From contig NZ_CP051167.1 of NCBI RefSeq assembly GCF_012295525.1, positions 62,001-126,000 of the forward strand: a DNA stretch of 64,000 bases, given 5' to 3'. The position numbers and the translations under genes were made by a program. Under the pieces are notes generated by a model. That model saw nothing but the letters and a program-made list of their open reading frames with translations. It did not search any database and had not been told where the DNA came from. Numbering within the stretch: the first letter of the stretch is position 1; the number at the start of each line of letters is the position of its first letter. The stretch comes from Oxynema aestuarii AP17 (GTDB taxonomy: Bacteria; Cyanobacteriota; Cyanobacteriia; Cyanobacteriales; Laspinemataceae). This document shows positions 55,008-63,986 of this stretch, piece after piece.

Positions 55008-56267
55008 TTACTTGGCCGCTAAAGTATAGGACTGCCCTAGCGATCGCCTCAAACTCGGCTTCCTCAGAGCCGCCGAAATGCGATCGCCGGCCATCCTCGC
55101 CCCAGCCAGGTTTCGTGCCACTGGCCCTACCTGCAAAGCCGCCAACCCACCCATGACGAATAACTCGCAACCTGGCCAGCGCAAATACTCATCTAACACG
55201 GGCAGACCCCCGACCGATTCCGGTGGATATACTTTGCAGACTTCCGACAATAACGGTTCGGCGGCCACATCCAACCGCGTACCAGTTGCCAGCTCAATAC
55301 GATCGCATTCATACACTGCACCATCATCGCACATAATCTGCCATTGGCGATTTTCCCAACGGGCACTTACCACTTCACAACTCTCGTAAATGGCCAGATT
55401 TCCCCGATGGGATTCCCGTCGCAACTGAGTGGCAACTTCTGGCGTCATCGACCCGCCATTGCGCGCCGAGGCGATCGCCCGCCAACGTGCGACCCAATTC
55501 GCTTCCCGGCTAAATTCCTTCAGATACTTCGGTCCCAACCATCCCGGATCGGCGTCAAATAGTTTTTCTTGCAATTGGCGCTTCATCATTAACATCACCT
55601 TCGCACCTCGCTTTAATGCGCCGATCGCCAGATGTCCCGCCGTTAACCCGCCACCAACAATTAAAACCCGCTCTCCGTGCAACTGCAATTGACGCAGATC
55701 GATCTGATGGGAATGACACAGGCGATCGCTCGGATAGGGCGTTTGGATGCGACTCACCCAGTCAGGGAAATGCGGCGTACCGCCTCCCGTGGCCAGCACC
55801 ACCCGTTGCGCCACCACCTCACTTGTCCCCCCCTCTAACGCCAAGCGAAAGCGATCGCCCCGCGTCCCGACGAGGGGTTCGATTCGCCTCACTTTCGCCG
55901 TCACTACCCGATTTTCAAGCTGCCACCGGGCGATCGCATCCTCACAAAAGTCCTGAAACAACTCCGTTCCCGGCAAATCGTAAGGCGGGAATAACTCGCG
56001 ATCGCGCGTCTGGGCAAACCGACGCAGGGCAAACGGATCCGGATCTGGATGGTGTACCGCCGGACTCCGCAAATGCGGGATTTCCAAAGCCGCAAACTGA
56101 TGACACCACTGAGTCAACCATCGCCCACTGGGGTCAAACACCACAAACCGACGGCGCATACTTTTGCGCTTTTGCAACAGATGCGCCACCAGGGTCAGCG
56201 CCTGTGGCCCCGCGCCAATTATGGCAATGTCGATTTTGGAAGGAATCAAGGCAAAATTTTCGTTCAT
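55008..56267 (-). CDS. FAD/NAD(P)-binding oxidoreductase in the zinc operon
   Basis: A 419-residue flavoprotein resembling the N-hydroxylating monooxygenase/lysine monooxygenase-like group. The FAD-binding motif is IAIIGAGPQAL (near residue 14), followed by the conserved RSPAVHHPDPDPFAL substrate-side stretch, an ATGGGTPHFPDW motif, and the NAD(P)H site VLIVGGGLTAGHLA. It lies 65 bp downstream of znuB on the same strand, so it is probably coexpressed with the Zn importer; siderophore-like or zincophore-like hydroxylation is one inference. ATG 56267 is preferred over an upstream start. Confidence 0.8.
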   Translation of the reverse strand: MNENFALIPSKIDIAIIGAGPQALTLVAHLLQKRKSMRRRFVVFDPSGRWLTQWCHQFAALEIPHLRSPAVHHPDPDPFALRRFAQTRDRELFPPYDLPGTELFQDFCEDAIARWQLENRVVTAKVRRIEPLVGTRGDRFRLALEGGTSEVVAQRVVLATGGGTPHFPDWVSRIQTPYPSDRLCHSHQIDLRQLQLHGERVLIVGGGLTAGHLAIGALKRGAKVMLMMKRQLQEKLFDADPGWLGPKYLKEFSREANWVARWRAIASARNGGSMTPEVATQLRRESHRGNLAIYESCEVVSARWENRQWQIMCDDGAVYECDRIELATGTRLDVAAEPLLSEVCKVYPPESVGGLPVLDEYLRWPGCELFVMGGLAALQVGPVARNLAGARMAGDRISAALRKPSLRRSLGQSYTLAAK

Positions 56268-56332
56268 CGCTACTCTAACTTTTGTTCGCTCTTCGGTGGA
56301 TGGCAATCCATAGCGTGAGAAGCCGACTCTTC

Positions 56333-57163
56333 TTACTTAACAATTGGCCCACAGGCAGAACGACCCGATCGCCACTTCAGCAGTAAGATCGACAAATACG
56401 CCGTACCGGAGACCAAAATAATCGTGGCCCCGGAGGTCAAATTCAGGGTATATGACAGCCATAATCCAATGGAAGTAAACAGCACCCCCAAAAGAGATGC
56501 GATCGCCATCATCTGTTTTAAATCTCTCACTAACTGAGTGCTAATCGCGGCGGGGATGGTAAGCAACGCAATGGTCAGAATCAATCCCACCACCTGCATC
56601 ATCATCACTACCGTCAAGGCGATCTCCCCGAGGAGCAAGAAATAAATCCCATTCACTGGCACATTTTGAATCGTGGCGAAGGACTCGTCAAAAGAAATCG
56701 CCACTAACTCTTTGTAAAACAACACCACCAGGGCGATCGCGATCGCATCGAACCCCAGCATGATTTGCAAATCGCCCGTGGGAACACTTAGAATACTCCC
56801 GAATAGATAGCTCATCAAATCCGCCTTGTATCCCGGCGTCAGATCCACCAAGATAATTCCCACCGCCATCCCCACTGCCCACATCACGCCGATGGTGGTA
56901 TCGGTTCGCTCTCGGGTTTGGCGCTGCACGATTCCCATTGCCAACCCGGCGAGGGTGCTAAATGCCACCGCACCTAGCAGGGGATTAAAATTAAAAAAAT
57001 ACCCCAGACCAATACCTCCGTAAGCGGTATGGGCGATTCCCCCGGCGATAAACACGATGCGATTGACCACCACAAACGTGCCGATGATGCCGCAAGCAAG
57101 ACTCACTAACACCCCCGCACATAGGGCATTTCGCATAAAATCGTACTGTAATGCTTCCATCAT
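56333..57163 (-). CDS. znuB: Zinc/metal ABC transporter permease ZnuB
   Basis: A 276-residue inner-membrane protein with about seven to eight helices of the ABC-3 family (FVVVNRIVFIAGGIAHTAYGGIGLG; LLTIPAAISTQLVRDL). Together with znuC and znuA it forms a divalent metal importer, with zinc most likely given the operator upstream. The start overlaps the znuC stop by 4 nt, so translation is coupled. The FAD oxidoreductase gene follows 65 bp downstream. Confidence 0.93.
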   Translation of the reverse strand: MMEALQYDFMRNALCAGVLVSLACGIIGTFVVVNRIVFIAGGIAHTAYGGIGLGYFFNFNPLLGAVAFSTLAGLAMGIVQRQTRERTDTTIGVMWAVGMAVGIILVDLTPGYKADLMSYLFGSILSVPTGDLQIMLGFDAIAIALVVLFYKELVAISFDESFATIQNVPVNGIYFLLLGEIALTVVMMMQVVGLILTIALLTIPAAISTQLVRDLKQMMAIASLLGVLFTSIGLWLSYTLNLTSGATIILVSGTAYLSILLLKWRSGRSACGPIVK

Positions 57164-57915
57164 GGCTCTGTTCTCTCCTGGATATTTGCGTCTGGGACGG
57201 AGGGCAAGATCGGGTCTTGGATCGGTTTCGGGTCATAAAACAATCGGCGATTCAAATAACCGATCGTCTTCACATAGGGCGCAATTTCCTCCAAATCGTG
57301 AGAAATCGTTAAAATCGTCACCGACTGGTTGAGTTGTTGTAACAAGTGGTAAATCTTCGTCCGCCCCCCGTCATCCACACTGGCGGTGGGTTCGTCCAAC
57401 AGCAGGATGTGCGGTTGGGTCGCTAGGGCGCGAGCGACGTAAACTCGCTGGCGCTGTCCTCCGGAAAGGGTGCCAAACGGGCGATCGCGCCTATCGAACA
57501 AATCCACCTGTTGCAGGCACTCCGCCACAATCCGATCGTCTTGCCGATTGTAGGGATGCAGCAAGGCACGCTTTGCCAGTCGTCCCATTCTCACTACATC
57601 CCACACCCGAATCGGAAAATCCCGGTCGCATTCCACGGTTTGCGGCACGTACCCGATATATCGTCGCCCCTGTTTCGCGCTCCTGCCCAAAATACGAACC
57701 TCCCCCTGCATGGGTTGGAGCAGCCCCAGCAGCACTTTGATAAGGGTAGTTTTGCCGCCGCCATTCGGTCCGTTGAGGGCGATGAAGTCTAAAGGGTTGA
57801 CCTCCAGGGTAATGTCTTCTAAAACTGGGTGGCGATCGTACCCCGCCCACAAATGTTCGATCGCGATCGCGGGTGGATTGAGGGAGTTAAGTGTGGTTTT
57901 TTGTGCTAGTTGCAT
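57160..57915 (-). CDS. znuC: Zinc ABC transporter ATP-binding protein ZnuC
   Basis: A 251-residue ABC ATPase starting at ATG 57915. Walker A is GPNGGGKT, the signature LSGGQRQRVYVARAL, Walker B LLLDEPTASVD and the switch SHDLEE. The frame is open upstream to 58056 but that part overlaps znuA and is not used. Only 11 bp separate it from the znuA stop, so znuA-znuC-znuB is one unit. Confidence 0.94.
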   Translation of the reverse strand: MQLAQKTTLNSLNPPAIAIEHLWAGYDRHPVLEDITLEVNPLDFIALNGPNGGGKTTLIKVLLGLLQPMQGEVRILGRSAKQGRRYIGYVPQTVECDRDFPIRVWDVVRMGRLAKRALLHPYNRQDDRIVAECLQQVDLFDRRDRPFGTLSGGQRQRVYVARALATQPHILLLDEPTASVDDGGRTKIYHLLQQLNQSVTILTISHDLEEIAPYVKTIGYLNRRLFYDPKPIQDPILPSVPDANIQERTEP

Positions 57916-57926
57916 AACCGAGTCCC

Positions 57927-58904
57927 CTAACGAAGGTTCATTGGTACGGGACGCGGTTGGCGGGGAAAGGGTAACACTCCGACGCGAATGCGCGATCGCC
58001 CCTCGCTTAAGACCCGCGAGAATGTACTGACGATCGCGCCCAAATTCTCCAGCCAATCCGGGGCGAGGGGATCGATGAGAATCACTTCCCCTCCTATTTC
58101 ATTGGCGATCGTTTCCGCAGCTTTGGTGCTAAACTGAGGCTGGGCAAAAATAACCTGTATATCCTCCTGTTTCGCCCGTGCGATTAACTGTGCCATCTCC
58201 GCCGCACTCGGTTCGGTACCGCCAATCTCGATGGGAATCATCTCTAAATCGTATTCCCGGGCGAAGTAACCCCACGCGGGATGGAAAACCATGAATTTCG
58301 GCTGCTGCAAATTGGCAAGGGAGGTACGAATTTCGGCATCGAGTCCCCCAATGTCGGCGATAAACCGTTCTAGATTTTGTCGATATTCTGCTTGTCGCGG
58401 CGGGTCGAGTTCTACCAAGGTATCGTAAATTGTCTGTGCCTGGATCTTGACTAATGCGGGTGAGAGCCATACGTGCGGATCCGGATTGGCATCCTGTTGA
58501 TGACCCCCGGATCCGTGGTGCGAATGGGCGCTCATCGGCATCCGCTCGATATCTTGTGTGGTATCTACCAACCGCATCTGCGGGTTAGCCGCCTGGATTT
58601 TGTCCATCCAGGCATTTTCAAAGGGGACGCGGATGCGAAAGTACGCCTCTGCCTCGCTCAACGCCCGCAACTGAGAGGGTTTTGGCTCGTAGGTTGCTGG
58701 CGAAGCCCCCGGTTCCACCAAGACATTCACCCTCACGTTTTCGCCGCCAACCCTCTGGACAAAGTATTTCTGCGGCAAAATGCTGACGGCGATGTCTAAT
58801 GGATCCGTTTGCGCTCTCAATTCCGATTTTGGATTCGGTTGGCATCCCTCCAGGGGCGCCACCGCAAAACACAGCACGGCGATCGCAAGCCGACAGGGTT
58901 TCAT
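57927..58904 (-). CDS. znuA: Zinc-binding periplasmic lipoprotein ZnuA
   Basis: A 325-residue substrate-binding protein from ATG 58904, which has AGGAGG directly upstream. The frame extends to 59021, but that would put 39 extra residues ahead of the signal peptide. The signal peptide ends in a lipobox-like LEGCQP. The mature part has the metal ligands and a short His-rich loop (SAHSHHGSGGHQQD), then NPDPHVWLSP. This loop is typical of zinc-specific ZnuA. It opens the zinc operon. Confidence 0.92.
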   Translation of the reverse strand: MKPCRLAIAVLCFAVAPLEGCQPNPKSELRAQTDPLDIAVSILPQKYFVQRVGGENVRVNVLVEPGASPATYEPKPSQLRALSEAEAYFRIRVPFENAWMDKIQAANPQMRLVDTTQDIERMPMSAHSHHGSGGHQQDANPDPHVWLSPALVKIQAQTIYDTLVELDPPRQAEYRQNLERFIADIGGLDAEIRTSLANLQQPKFMVFHPAWGYFAREYDLEMIPIEIGGTEPSAAEMAQLIARAKQEDIQVIFAQPQFSTKAAETIANEIGGEVILIDPLAPDWLENLGAIVSTFSRVLSEGRSRIRVGVLPFPRQPRPVPMNLR

Positions 58905-59033
58905 CCTCCTCCTACTCGCCAGCTTAGGGGCAACTGAGTTTTGTAGGCGCGGGGACTGAGTTTCGCGCTCTCCACTCCTCCGTCGGAACGCATGGATCCA
59001 AAATAATCGCTGGATTTTCATCGGAAATTTTGA

Positions 59034-59061
59034 TTGACTTTACTTTGATAATGATTATCAT
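59034..59061 (+). promoter_or_regulatory. Candidate promoter of the porin gene overlapping the Zur box
   Basis: On the plus strand, -35 TTGACT (59034-59039) and -10 TATCAT (59056-59061) are 16 bp apart, with the Zur-type palindrome 59046-59060 lying between and over them. Repression by steric block would be expected. Confidence 0.5.
59046..59060. promoter_or_regulatory. Perfect Zur-type operator between znuA and the porin gene
   Basis: TGATAATGATTATCA is a perfect 7-1-7 inverted repeat. It lies 141 bp before znuA (minus) and 122 bp before the porin gene (plus), so it can control both. It fits the Fur/Zur family consensus; placement next to znu argues for Zur. Confidence 0.8.
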
Positions 59062-59182
59062 ACTTGAAAGACGAGTCGTTGGCGATGCCTACCAAAAAAA
59101 AGGCGATCGCCGATGGGTTCCCGCCTTGTTAGATCCAAACCCGATGGGCTTGGGGGATAACCTTGTAGTGTGAGGAAATTAG

Positions 59183-60832
59183 ATGGTATTTTGGGTGTTC
59201 TGGCAAAAATCAAGGAGAACCGCGATCGCCACGGGGACGATCGTGGCAACTTTGTTCCTCTCGACTCCGGTACCCGGATCGGCACACTCGGGGTCTTCCC
59301 CGGATCGCGATCCGAGGGGGTCAGCGAGACCCTCGAACCTCCTTCACCTGTCCCAGCAAACCCCCTCCCCCCTGCAACAGGTGAACTCGGTGTCGGATCT
59401 CAGTGACGTTCGACCCACAGACTGGGCGTTTGCAGCTTTACAGTCCCTTGCCCAACGGTACAATTGCTTGTTAGCCTATCCCGACAACCGCTATCAGGGC
59501 GATCGTTCCCTGACCCGCTATGAATTTGCGGCGGGATTGAATCTCTGTCTCAATCGGATCGCTGAATCGATTGGCAACAGTGGCGCCGATTTAGAAGGAG
59601 AAGATTTATCCCGCATTCGGCGATTGCAAGCCGAATTTTCCTCAGAATTAGCGACATTACGAGGTCGCGTCGATGCTTTAGAAATCCGCACGGATTCTTT
59701 GGCCGCCAATCAGTTTTCCGCCACTACCCAATTGGTCGGCGAAGCTAGCTTTTTTCTAAGCGGCGCACTGGGGGACGAAAAAGCCAATGATTCGGGAGAA
59801 TCAGTGCAGGAAAATACGACGTTGGATTATCGGTCTCGGTTGATTTTTAATACCAGTTTTACCGGGAAAGATCTGTTGAAAACGTTTTTGGTTTCTGCCA
59901 ATTCAGCCAGACTGGGTGGAGAGGTGACCGGAACGAATATGACTCGGTTGGCTTTTGATGTAAATACGAATGGCTCGGTTATTTTAGGGAAGACGTTTTA
60001 TCGGTTTCCCGTGGGGGATAACTGGCGGGTGAATGTGGATGCAGTTGGTGGGGGATTTAATGCAAATGTGCCGACGTTTAATGAGTTTTTTACGCCGGAA
60101 ATTACTGGAGCGCTTTCTCGATTTGGTCGCTTCAATCCGATTTATCGCCAAGGGTTGGGCGGGTCGGGTTTGACCCTGACTTATTCACCGAATTCGGCGA
60201 TTTCTTTATCTTTGGGATATCTCGCCCCGGATGCCAGCGAACCGACTGGGGGAAATGGCCTATTTGACGGTCGCTTTGCGGCACTCGGACAGGTGGCGTT
60301 TAAACCGAGCGATCGCTTCAGAGTGGGGGTGACTTACGTGCGTTCCTACGCCCCCGGGTCGCAGGTGGCGGTCTCTGGGGCGATCGGCAGCCAACTGGCA
60401 AATCGGCCATTCGGTGAAACGGCAACTTCTGCAGACCATTTCGGCGTGCAAACTTCTGTGGGGATTGGTTCTCACTTGATTCTCGGCGGATGGGCGGGTT
60501 TGACCCTGGCTCGCGCTGAAGATGAAGGGGTTGGGGTTCGCCAGGGGGATGATGCAACGATTTTTAATTGGGCGGTGACCTTAGCTGCTCCCAATTTGGA
60601 CGATCGCGGTTCGCGTGCGGGCATCGTCCTCGGACAGCCGCCAAAGGTGACGGATAATGACGGTGGGGAGTCGGATGAGGATACTTCGTTTCATTTCGAG
60701 GGGTTTTATCGGTATCAGATCGCTCCGGGAATCGCGATCGAACCGGGTTTTTTGGCGATCGTCAATCCGGAACACGATGCAGATAACGATGCAATTTGGA
60801 TCGGCAATCTGCGAACGATTTTTCTGTTTTAA
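59183..60832 (+). CDS. Outer-membrane porin with SLH domain (OprB/iron-uptake porin family)
   Basis: A 549-residue protein: a signal peptide (VATLFLSTPVPGSA), one S-layer homology domain (DLSDVRPTDWAFAALQSLAQRYNCLLAYPDNRYQGDRSLTRYEFAAGL-like, about 70-125), a coiled-coil linker (RIRRLQAEFSSELATLRGRVDALE) and a beta-barrel ending in an aromatic residue (TIFLF). Cyanobacterial porins of this kind admit ions. The shared Zur-type operator with znuA suggests a zinc-uptake role. SD GAGG (59171-59174) supports ATG 59183. Confidence 0.9.
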   Translation: MVFWVFWQKSRRTAIATGTIVATLFLSTPVPGSAHSGSSPDRDPRGSARPSNLLHLSQQTPSPLQQVNSVSDLSDVRPTDWAFAALQSLAQRYNCLLAYPDNRYQGDRSLTRYEFAAGLNLCLNRIAESIGNSGADLEGEDLSRIRRLQAEFSSELATLRGRVDALEIRTDSLAANQFSATTQLVGEASFFLSGALGDEKANDSGESVQENTTLDYRSRLIFNTSFTGKDLLKTFLVSANSARLGGEVTGTNMTRLAFDVNTNGSVILGKTFYRFPVGDNWRVNVDAVGGGFNANVPTFNEFFTPEITGALSRFGRFNPIYRQGLGGSGLTLTYSPNSAISLSLGYLAPDASEPTGGNGLFDGRFAALGQVAFKPSDRFRVGVTYVRSYAPGSQVAVSGAIGSQLANRPFGETATSADHFGVQTSVGIGSHLILGGWAGLTLARAEDEGVGVRQGDDATIFNWAVTLAAPNLDDRGSRAGIVLGQPPKVTDNDGGESDEDTSFHFEGFYRYQIAPGIAIEPGFLAIVNPEHDADNDAIWIGNLRTIFLF

Positions 60833-61718
60833 CGGGATTTTGCGGGTTTGATGGACGATCTTCATGGTCGGGAGGGTTTTTACTACAAGACTTCCGCACC
60901 ACCTTCACGGGTAGGGTGCGCAACTTGTTTGCCACCCTACAGCTTGTCTGCTATTTTTAAGAATAATTATTTTTTGTATTAAAAAGGAATAATTAAGTTG
61001 TTTGACATTTAAGTTGCATATACACAAGACAAAAATAAATCTGAACTCCGTCAACAATTCCCCGCTCGTTATCCGTGCCAGAAAAAAGCTTGACTTGATG
61101 ATATTTATGGTGCCAAGCGTCAGCTTGGGTCGAGACTAAAGCTCAGCCAGCCGGAGACAAAAGTAAAGGTGTCTAGAGCCGGGTAATTATTTTGCGGGAG
61201 GTCGCCGAGATATTTCTTGACAATTTTGGGAAACTTCGATCGATCTATTACTCTTATATATTTATAATTTAGACGGCCAAGAAATCATAAATGTTTCTGG
61301 CGTGTTTTTATTTTTCTCCTATCATTCAACACTTCTGGGAAAGGCGATCGCCTTTTAACATCATTAAAATAAATATGTATATAAAAGGTATTTGCGATAA
61401 TTGTATATTTGAGCCTAAAGTCAATTATAAATAAGATTATTTTGTGGAATTTAAAACCCATCTACAAAATAAATACTTTTAAGAATATCATTAACTTAGT
61501 GAACTTGTTGTTTCCCGGATGTTGAGTGGCGGGACTTGGGGGTAATGAGAGGTTCTGTATTGTTCAATGTGTTTTCGATCGCCCTAAACTTGCAAGTTTC
61601 TGATTTTAACATTATCAAAACAACGATCGCCGTCGCTTTTAAACCTTCTGAATGCCCAACCATGGCAATATAGTATAAAATCATGTAAAATAATATTCAC
61701 CCGTCGATCCGTAAATTT
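60833..61718. other. Long AT-rich intergenic region
   Basis: About 890 bp. It contains the palindrome at 60911-60940, AT-rich blocks at 60955-61030 and 61240-61480, and no supported gene. A minus-strand frame of 62 codons (61496-61684) has no SD or recognisable content. Confidence 0.45.
60911..60940. repeat. GTAGGGTG...CACCCTAC palindrome
   Basis: A perfect 8-bp outer stem with a further GCAA/TTGC pairing, 78 bp past the porin stop. It shares the GTAG...CTAC ends with the palindromes at 29433, 29581 and 36676 and could serve as the porin mRNA 3' hairpin. Confidence 0.7.
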
Positions 61719-62894
61719 ATGCGACTTATTCATACAGCAGATTGGCATTTAGGACGCAGACTGAAAGGAATCGATCGCACGCCAGAAGTCGCGGGAGCAT
61801 TACAACAAATTCTCGTAGCGGCAAAAGAATTAGAGGTCGATGCGGTTTTGATTGCGGGAGATATTTTCGACATTCCCAATCCCCCAGCTTATGCAGAAAG
61901 AGTGGCTTACGAGTTTTTTTGCGGGCTGCAAGAAGCGGGAATTCCTGCGGTGGCGATCGCCGGAAATCACGATAGCGCCACCCGCATCGACGGTTTAGCC
62001 AATTTACTCTCTTTGGCGGGAGTGCGTGCTTTGGGAAAACCGCGACCGTCCGAAGATGGAGGGGCAATTATTCTCAATACCAAAAGTGGTAAACTCTGCG
62101 TCGGCGCGCTGCCGTTTGCTTCGGAACGGCGAATGCTAGATGCATCCAGTTTGTGGATGGAAGATGAAGAAGTCCAAAATGCGAGTTATCGCTCGGCGAT
62201 CGCCGCTCTTTTTAAAGATTTAACGAGTTGGTTTGCGCCCGATCGCGTTAATATTCTCATGGGACACTTGGCGATAGAAGGAGCAAAACTGGCCGAATCC
62301 GAAGTGATGTATTACAGTCAAGATAAATACGCCCTCGGCGAGCAAACATTGCCCGAGCAAGCGCAATATATCGCCCTCGGACATATTCATATTCACCAAC
62401 AAGTTCGCGCCAGTGCGCCGACTTATTACTCCGGATCTTTGATTCAAATTGATTTCGGCGAGGCGGAACAAGAAAAAGGCTTTTGTTTGATTGAAGTCGA
62501 ACCGGGAGGGGAGGCAAAAGTTGAATTCAAACCCGTTTTATGTCAAAGACCGTTAAAACAATTGTTTTGTGATTTAGACAATTTAGAGGAAACCTTAGAA
62601 GCGAATCGCTACCATCCCGGTTTTCTCAAAGTTATTGTCAATTTAGACAGTCCGGTGATGGGATTGGGCGATCGCGTGCGCCAGATTTGCCCGCAAACCC
62701 TGCAAATCGTACCGAATTATCCCGAAAAACGCTATTTCCGACGGTCTAGACCGCGCGATCGCGATCGCTTCGATCCGATCGCCGAATTCGAGAACTATTA
62801 CCGCGACACCCACGGGAGAACTGCCCCGGCGGCGGTGGTGGGAGAGTTCGAGAACCTCTATCGCAATTTACGGGAAAAGGGGGTCGGCAATTAG
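61719..62894 (+). CDS. sbcD: SbcD/Mre11-family exonuclease
   Basis: A 391-residue metallophosphoesterase nuclease. Family motifs are in order: HTADWHLG, AGDIFDIPNP, AGNHDS, MGHLAIEGAK and ALGHIHIHQQV. A C-terminal capping region follows. SbcD acts with the ATPase SbcC on DNA ends and hairpins. No sbcC lies in the window. It starts at ATG 61719 and is alone on its strand up to the pentapeptide gene. Confidence 0.93.
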   Translation: MRLIHTADWHLGRRLKGIDRTPEVAGALQQILVAAKELEVDAVLIAGDIFDIPNPPAYAERVAYEFFCGLQEAGIPAVAIAGNHDSATRIDGLANLLSLAGVRALGKPRPSEDGGAIILNTKSGKLCVGALPFASERRMLDASSLWMEDEEVQNASYRSAIAALFKDLTSWFAPDRVNILMGHLAIEGAKLAESEVMYYSQDKYALGEQTLPEQAQYIALGHIHIHQQVRASAPTYYSGSLIQIDFGEAEQEKGFCLIEVEPGGEAKVEFKPVLCQRPLKQLFCDLDNLEETLEANRYHPGFLKVIVNLDSPVMGLGDRVRQICPQTLQIVPNYPEKRYFRRSRPRDRDRFDPIAEFENYYRDTHGRTAPAAVVGEFENLYRNLREKGVGN

Positions 62895-63027
62895 TTCGGG
62901 GCGATCGCCACTCGCCAAATCACCTGACTCAAGGGCAATCCTGGGGTATAGTCTACTACGGGATCGGCAGTTTGCCACCATTGGCGCGACCGTCCGATGT
63001 TCAATCATTGTGGTGTGAGGTTTTAGC

Positions 63028-63813
63028 GTGAGAGTAAACCTGATAGCGACGGCGGCGATCGTTGCCATCTTGTCGTTTCCCCATCCATTAATTGCTGGAA
63101 ACCCGCAAGATTTTAGAACTTTAATCGAAACGAGTTCCTGTCCGGGTTGCGATCTGAGTGGGGCGACCCTCAACGATCTAAATTTACAATCCATTAATTT
63201 AGAACGGGCGAATTTACGCCGGGCGAATTTCAGCCGTTCTAAACTGGGGGCGGCGAATTTAAAAGATGCGATGTTAGAAAGTGCTTCGTTTAATTCTGCG
63301 GATCTCAATCAAGCGAATTTAAGCGGGGCAATTCTCAATAGTGCTTTTTTGGATAATGCGATTTTATCCAATGCGAATTTAAGAGGAACGGAATTAAGAA
63401 GTGCTTCTTTACAGCGAGTCTTTTTAGATGATGCGGATTTATCCGGCGCTAAATTAACGCGAGCTACCCTGACGAGTGCATTGATGACTAATGCGATTTT
63501 ACAAAATGCAACGTTGGGAAATGCAAATTTAAGTAATGCGAATTTACGTAATGCCAACTTAAGTGGCGCGACCCTCGCTCATGCCAATCTTAGAGATACA
63601 GATTTAAGGGGAGCTAATTTAAGTCACGCAGATTTTACGAATACCATTTTAACGGGCGCCGATTTAAGCGGAGCCAATTTAACGGGAGCTAATATTTTTT
63701 CGACGTATTTAGGAGATGTTAATTTGTGCGGGGCGACGATGCCGAATGGGATCGTTTGGGAGCGCGGTTGTCCGGTGGAAGAGAATCCGGTAGAAGAGAA
63801 TACAGGTGAATAA
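63028..63813 (+). CDS. Exported pentapeptide-repeat protein
   Basis: A 261-residue protein from GTG 63028, with a signal peptide (AAIVAILSFPHPLIA) and about 35-40 pentapeptide units of the A(D/N)LxX type (NLRRANFSRSKLGAANLKDA and on). These fold into a right-handed quadrilateral beta-helix. The cysteine pair SSCPGCDL precedes the helix, and a C-terminal stretch (VNLCGATMPNG..., RGCPVEENPVEEN) follows. Function is unknown; it is likely periplasmic or lumenal. The start could shift slightly, since no ATG is available. Confidence 0.85.
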   Translation: MRVNLIATAAIVAILSFPHPLIAGNPQDFRTLIETSSCPGCDLSGATLNDLNLQSINLERANLRRANFSRSKLGAANLKDAMLESASFNSADLNQANLSGAILNSAFLDNAILSNANLRGTELRSASLQRVFLDDADLSGAKLTRATLTSALMTNAILQNATLGNANLSNANLRNANLSGATLAHANLRDTDLRGANLSHADFTNTILTGADLSGANLTGANIFSTYLGDVNLCGATMPNGIVWERGCPVEENPVEENTGE

Positions 63814-63902
63814 AATCATACAGAATAACGGGGAGATAACGGGGACGATCGCCTGTGGAATGCAAGGAGGTTCGGTAGGATGGGGAAAAAAAGGAGCGAA
63901 CG

Positions 63903-63986
63903 ATGAAATTTATGGAAACTTCATTGATAAAAGACATCGATCGTATAGTATTAAAACCGAGCCAAACAAGCGAAAAGTCTGTCTAA
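63903..63986 (+). CDS. Possible 27-residue peptide
   Basis: ATG 63903 to TAA 63984 encodes 27 residues (MKFMETSLIKDIDRIVLKPS...). An AAGGAG sits about 6 nt upstream. It has no recognised family; it may be a leader peptide or a truncated gene start at the window's edge. Confidence 0.3.
   Translation: MKFMETSLIKDIDRIVLKPSQTSEKSV

Noticed and set aside
61496-61684. 62-codon minus-strand frame before sbcD
   Set aside because: No SD or family signal; composition fits random AT-rich DNA.
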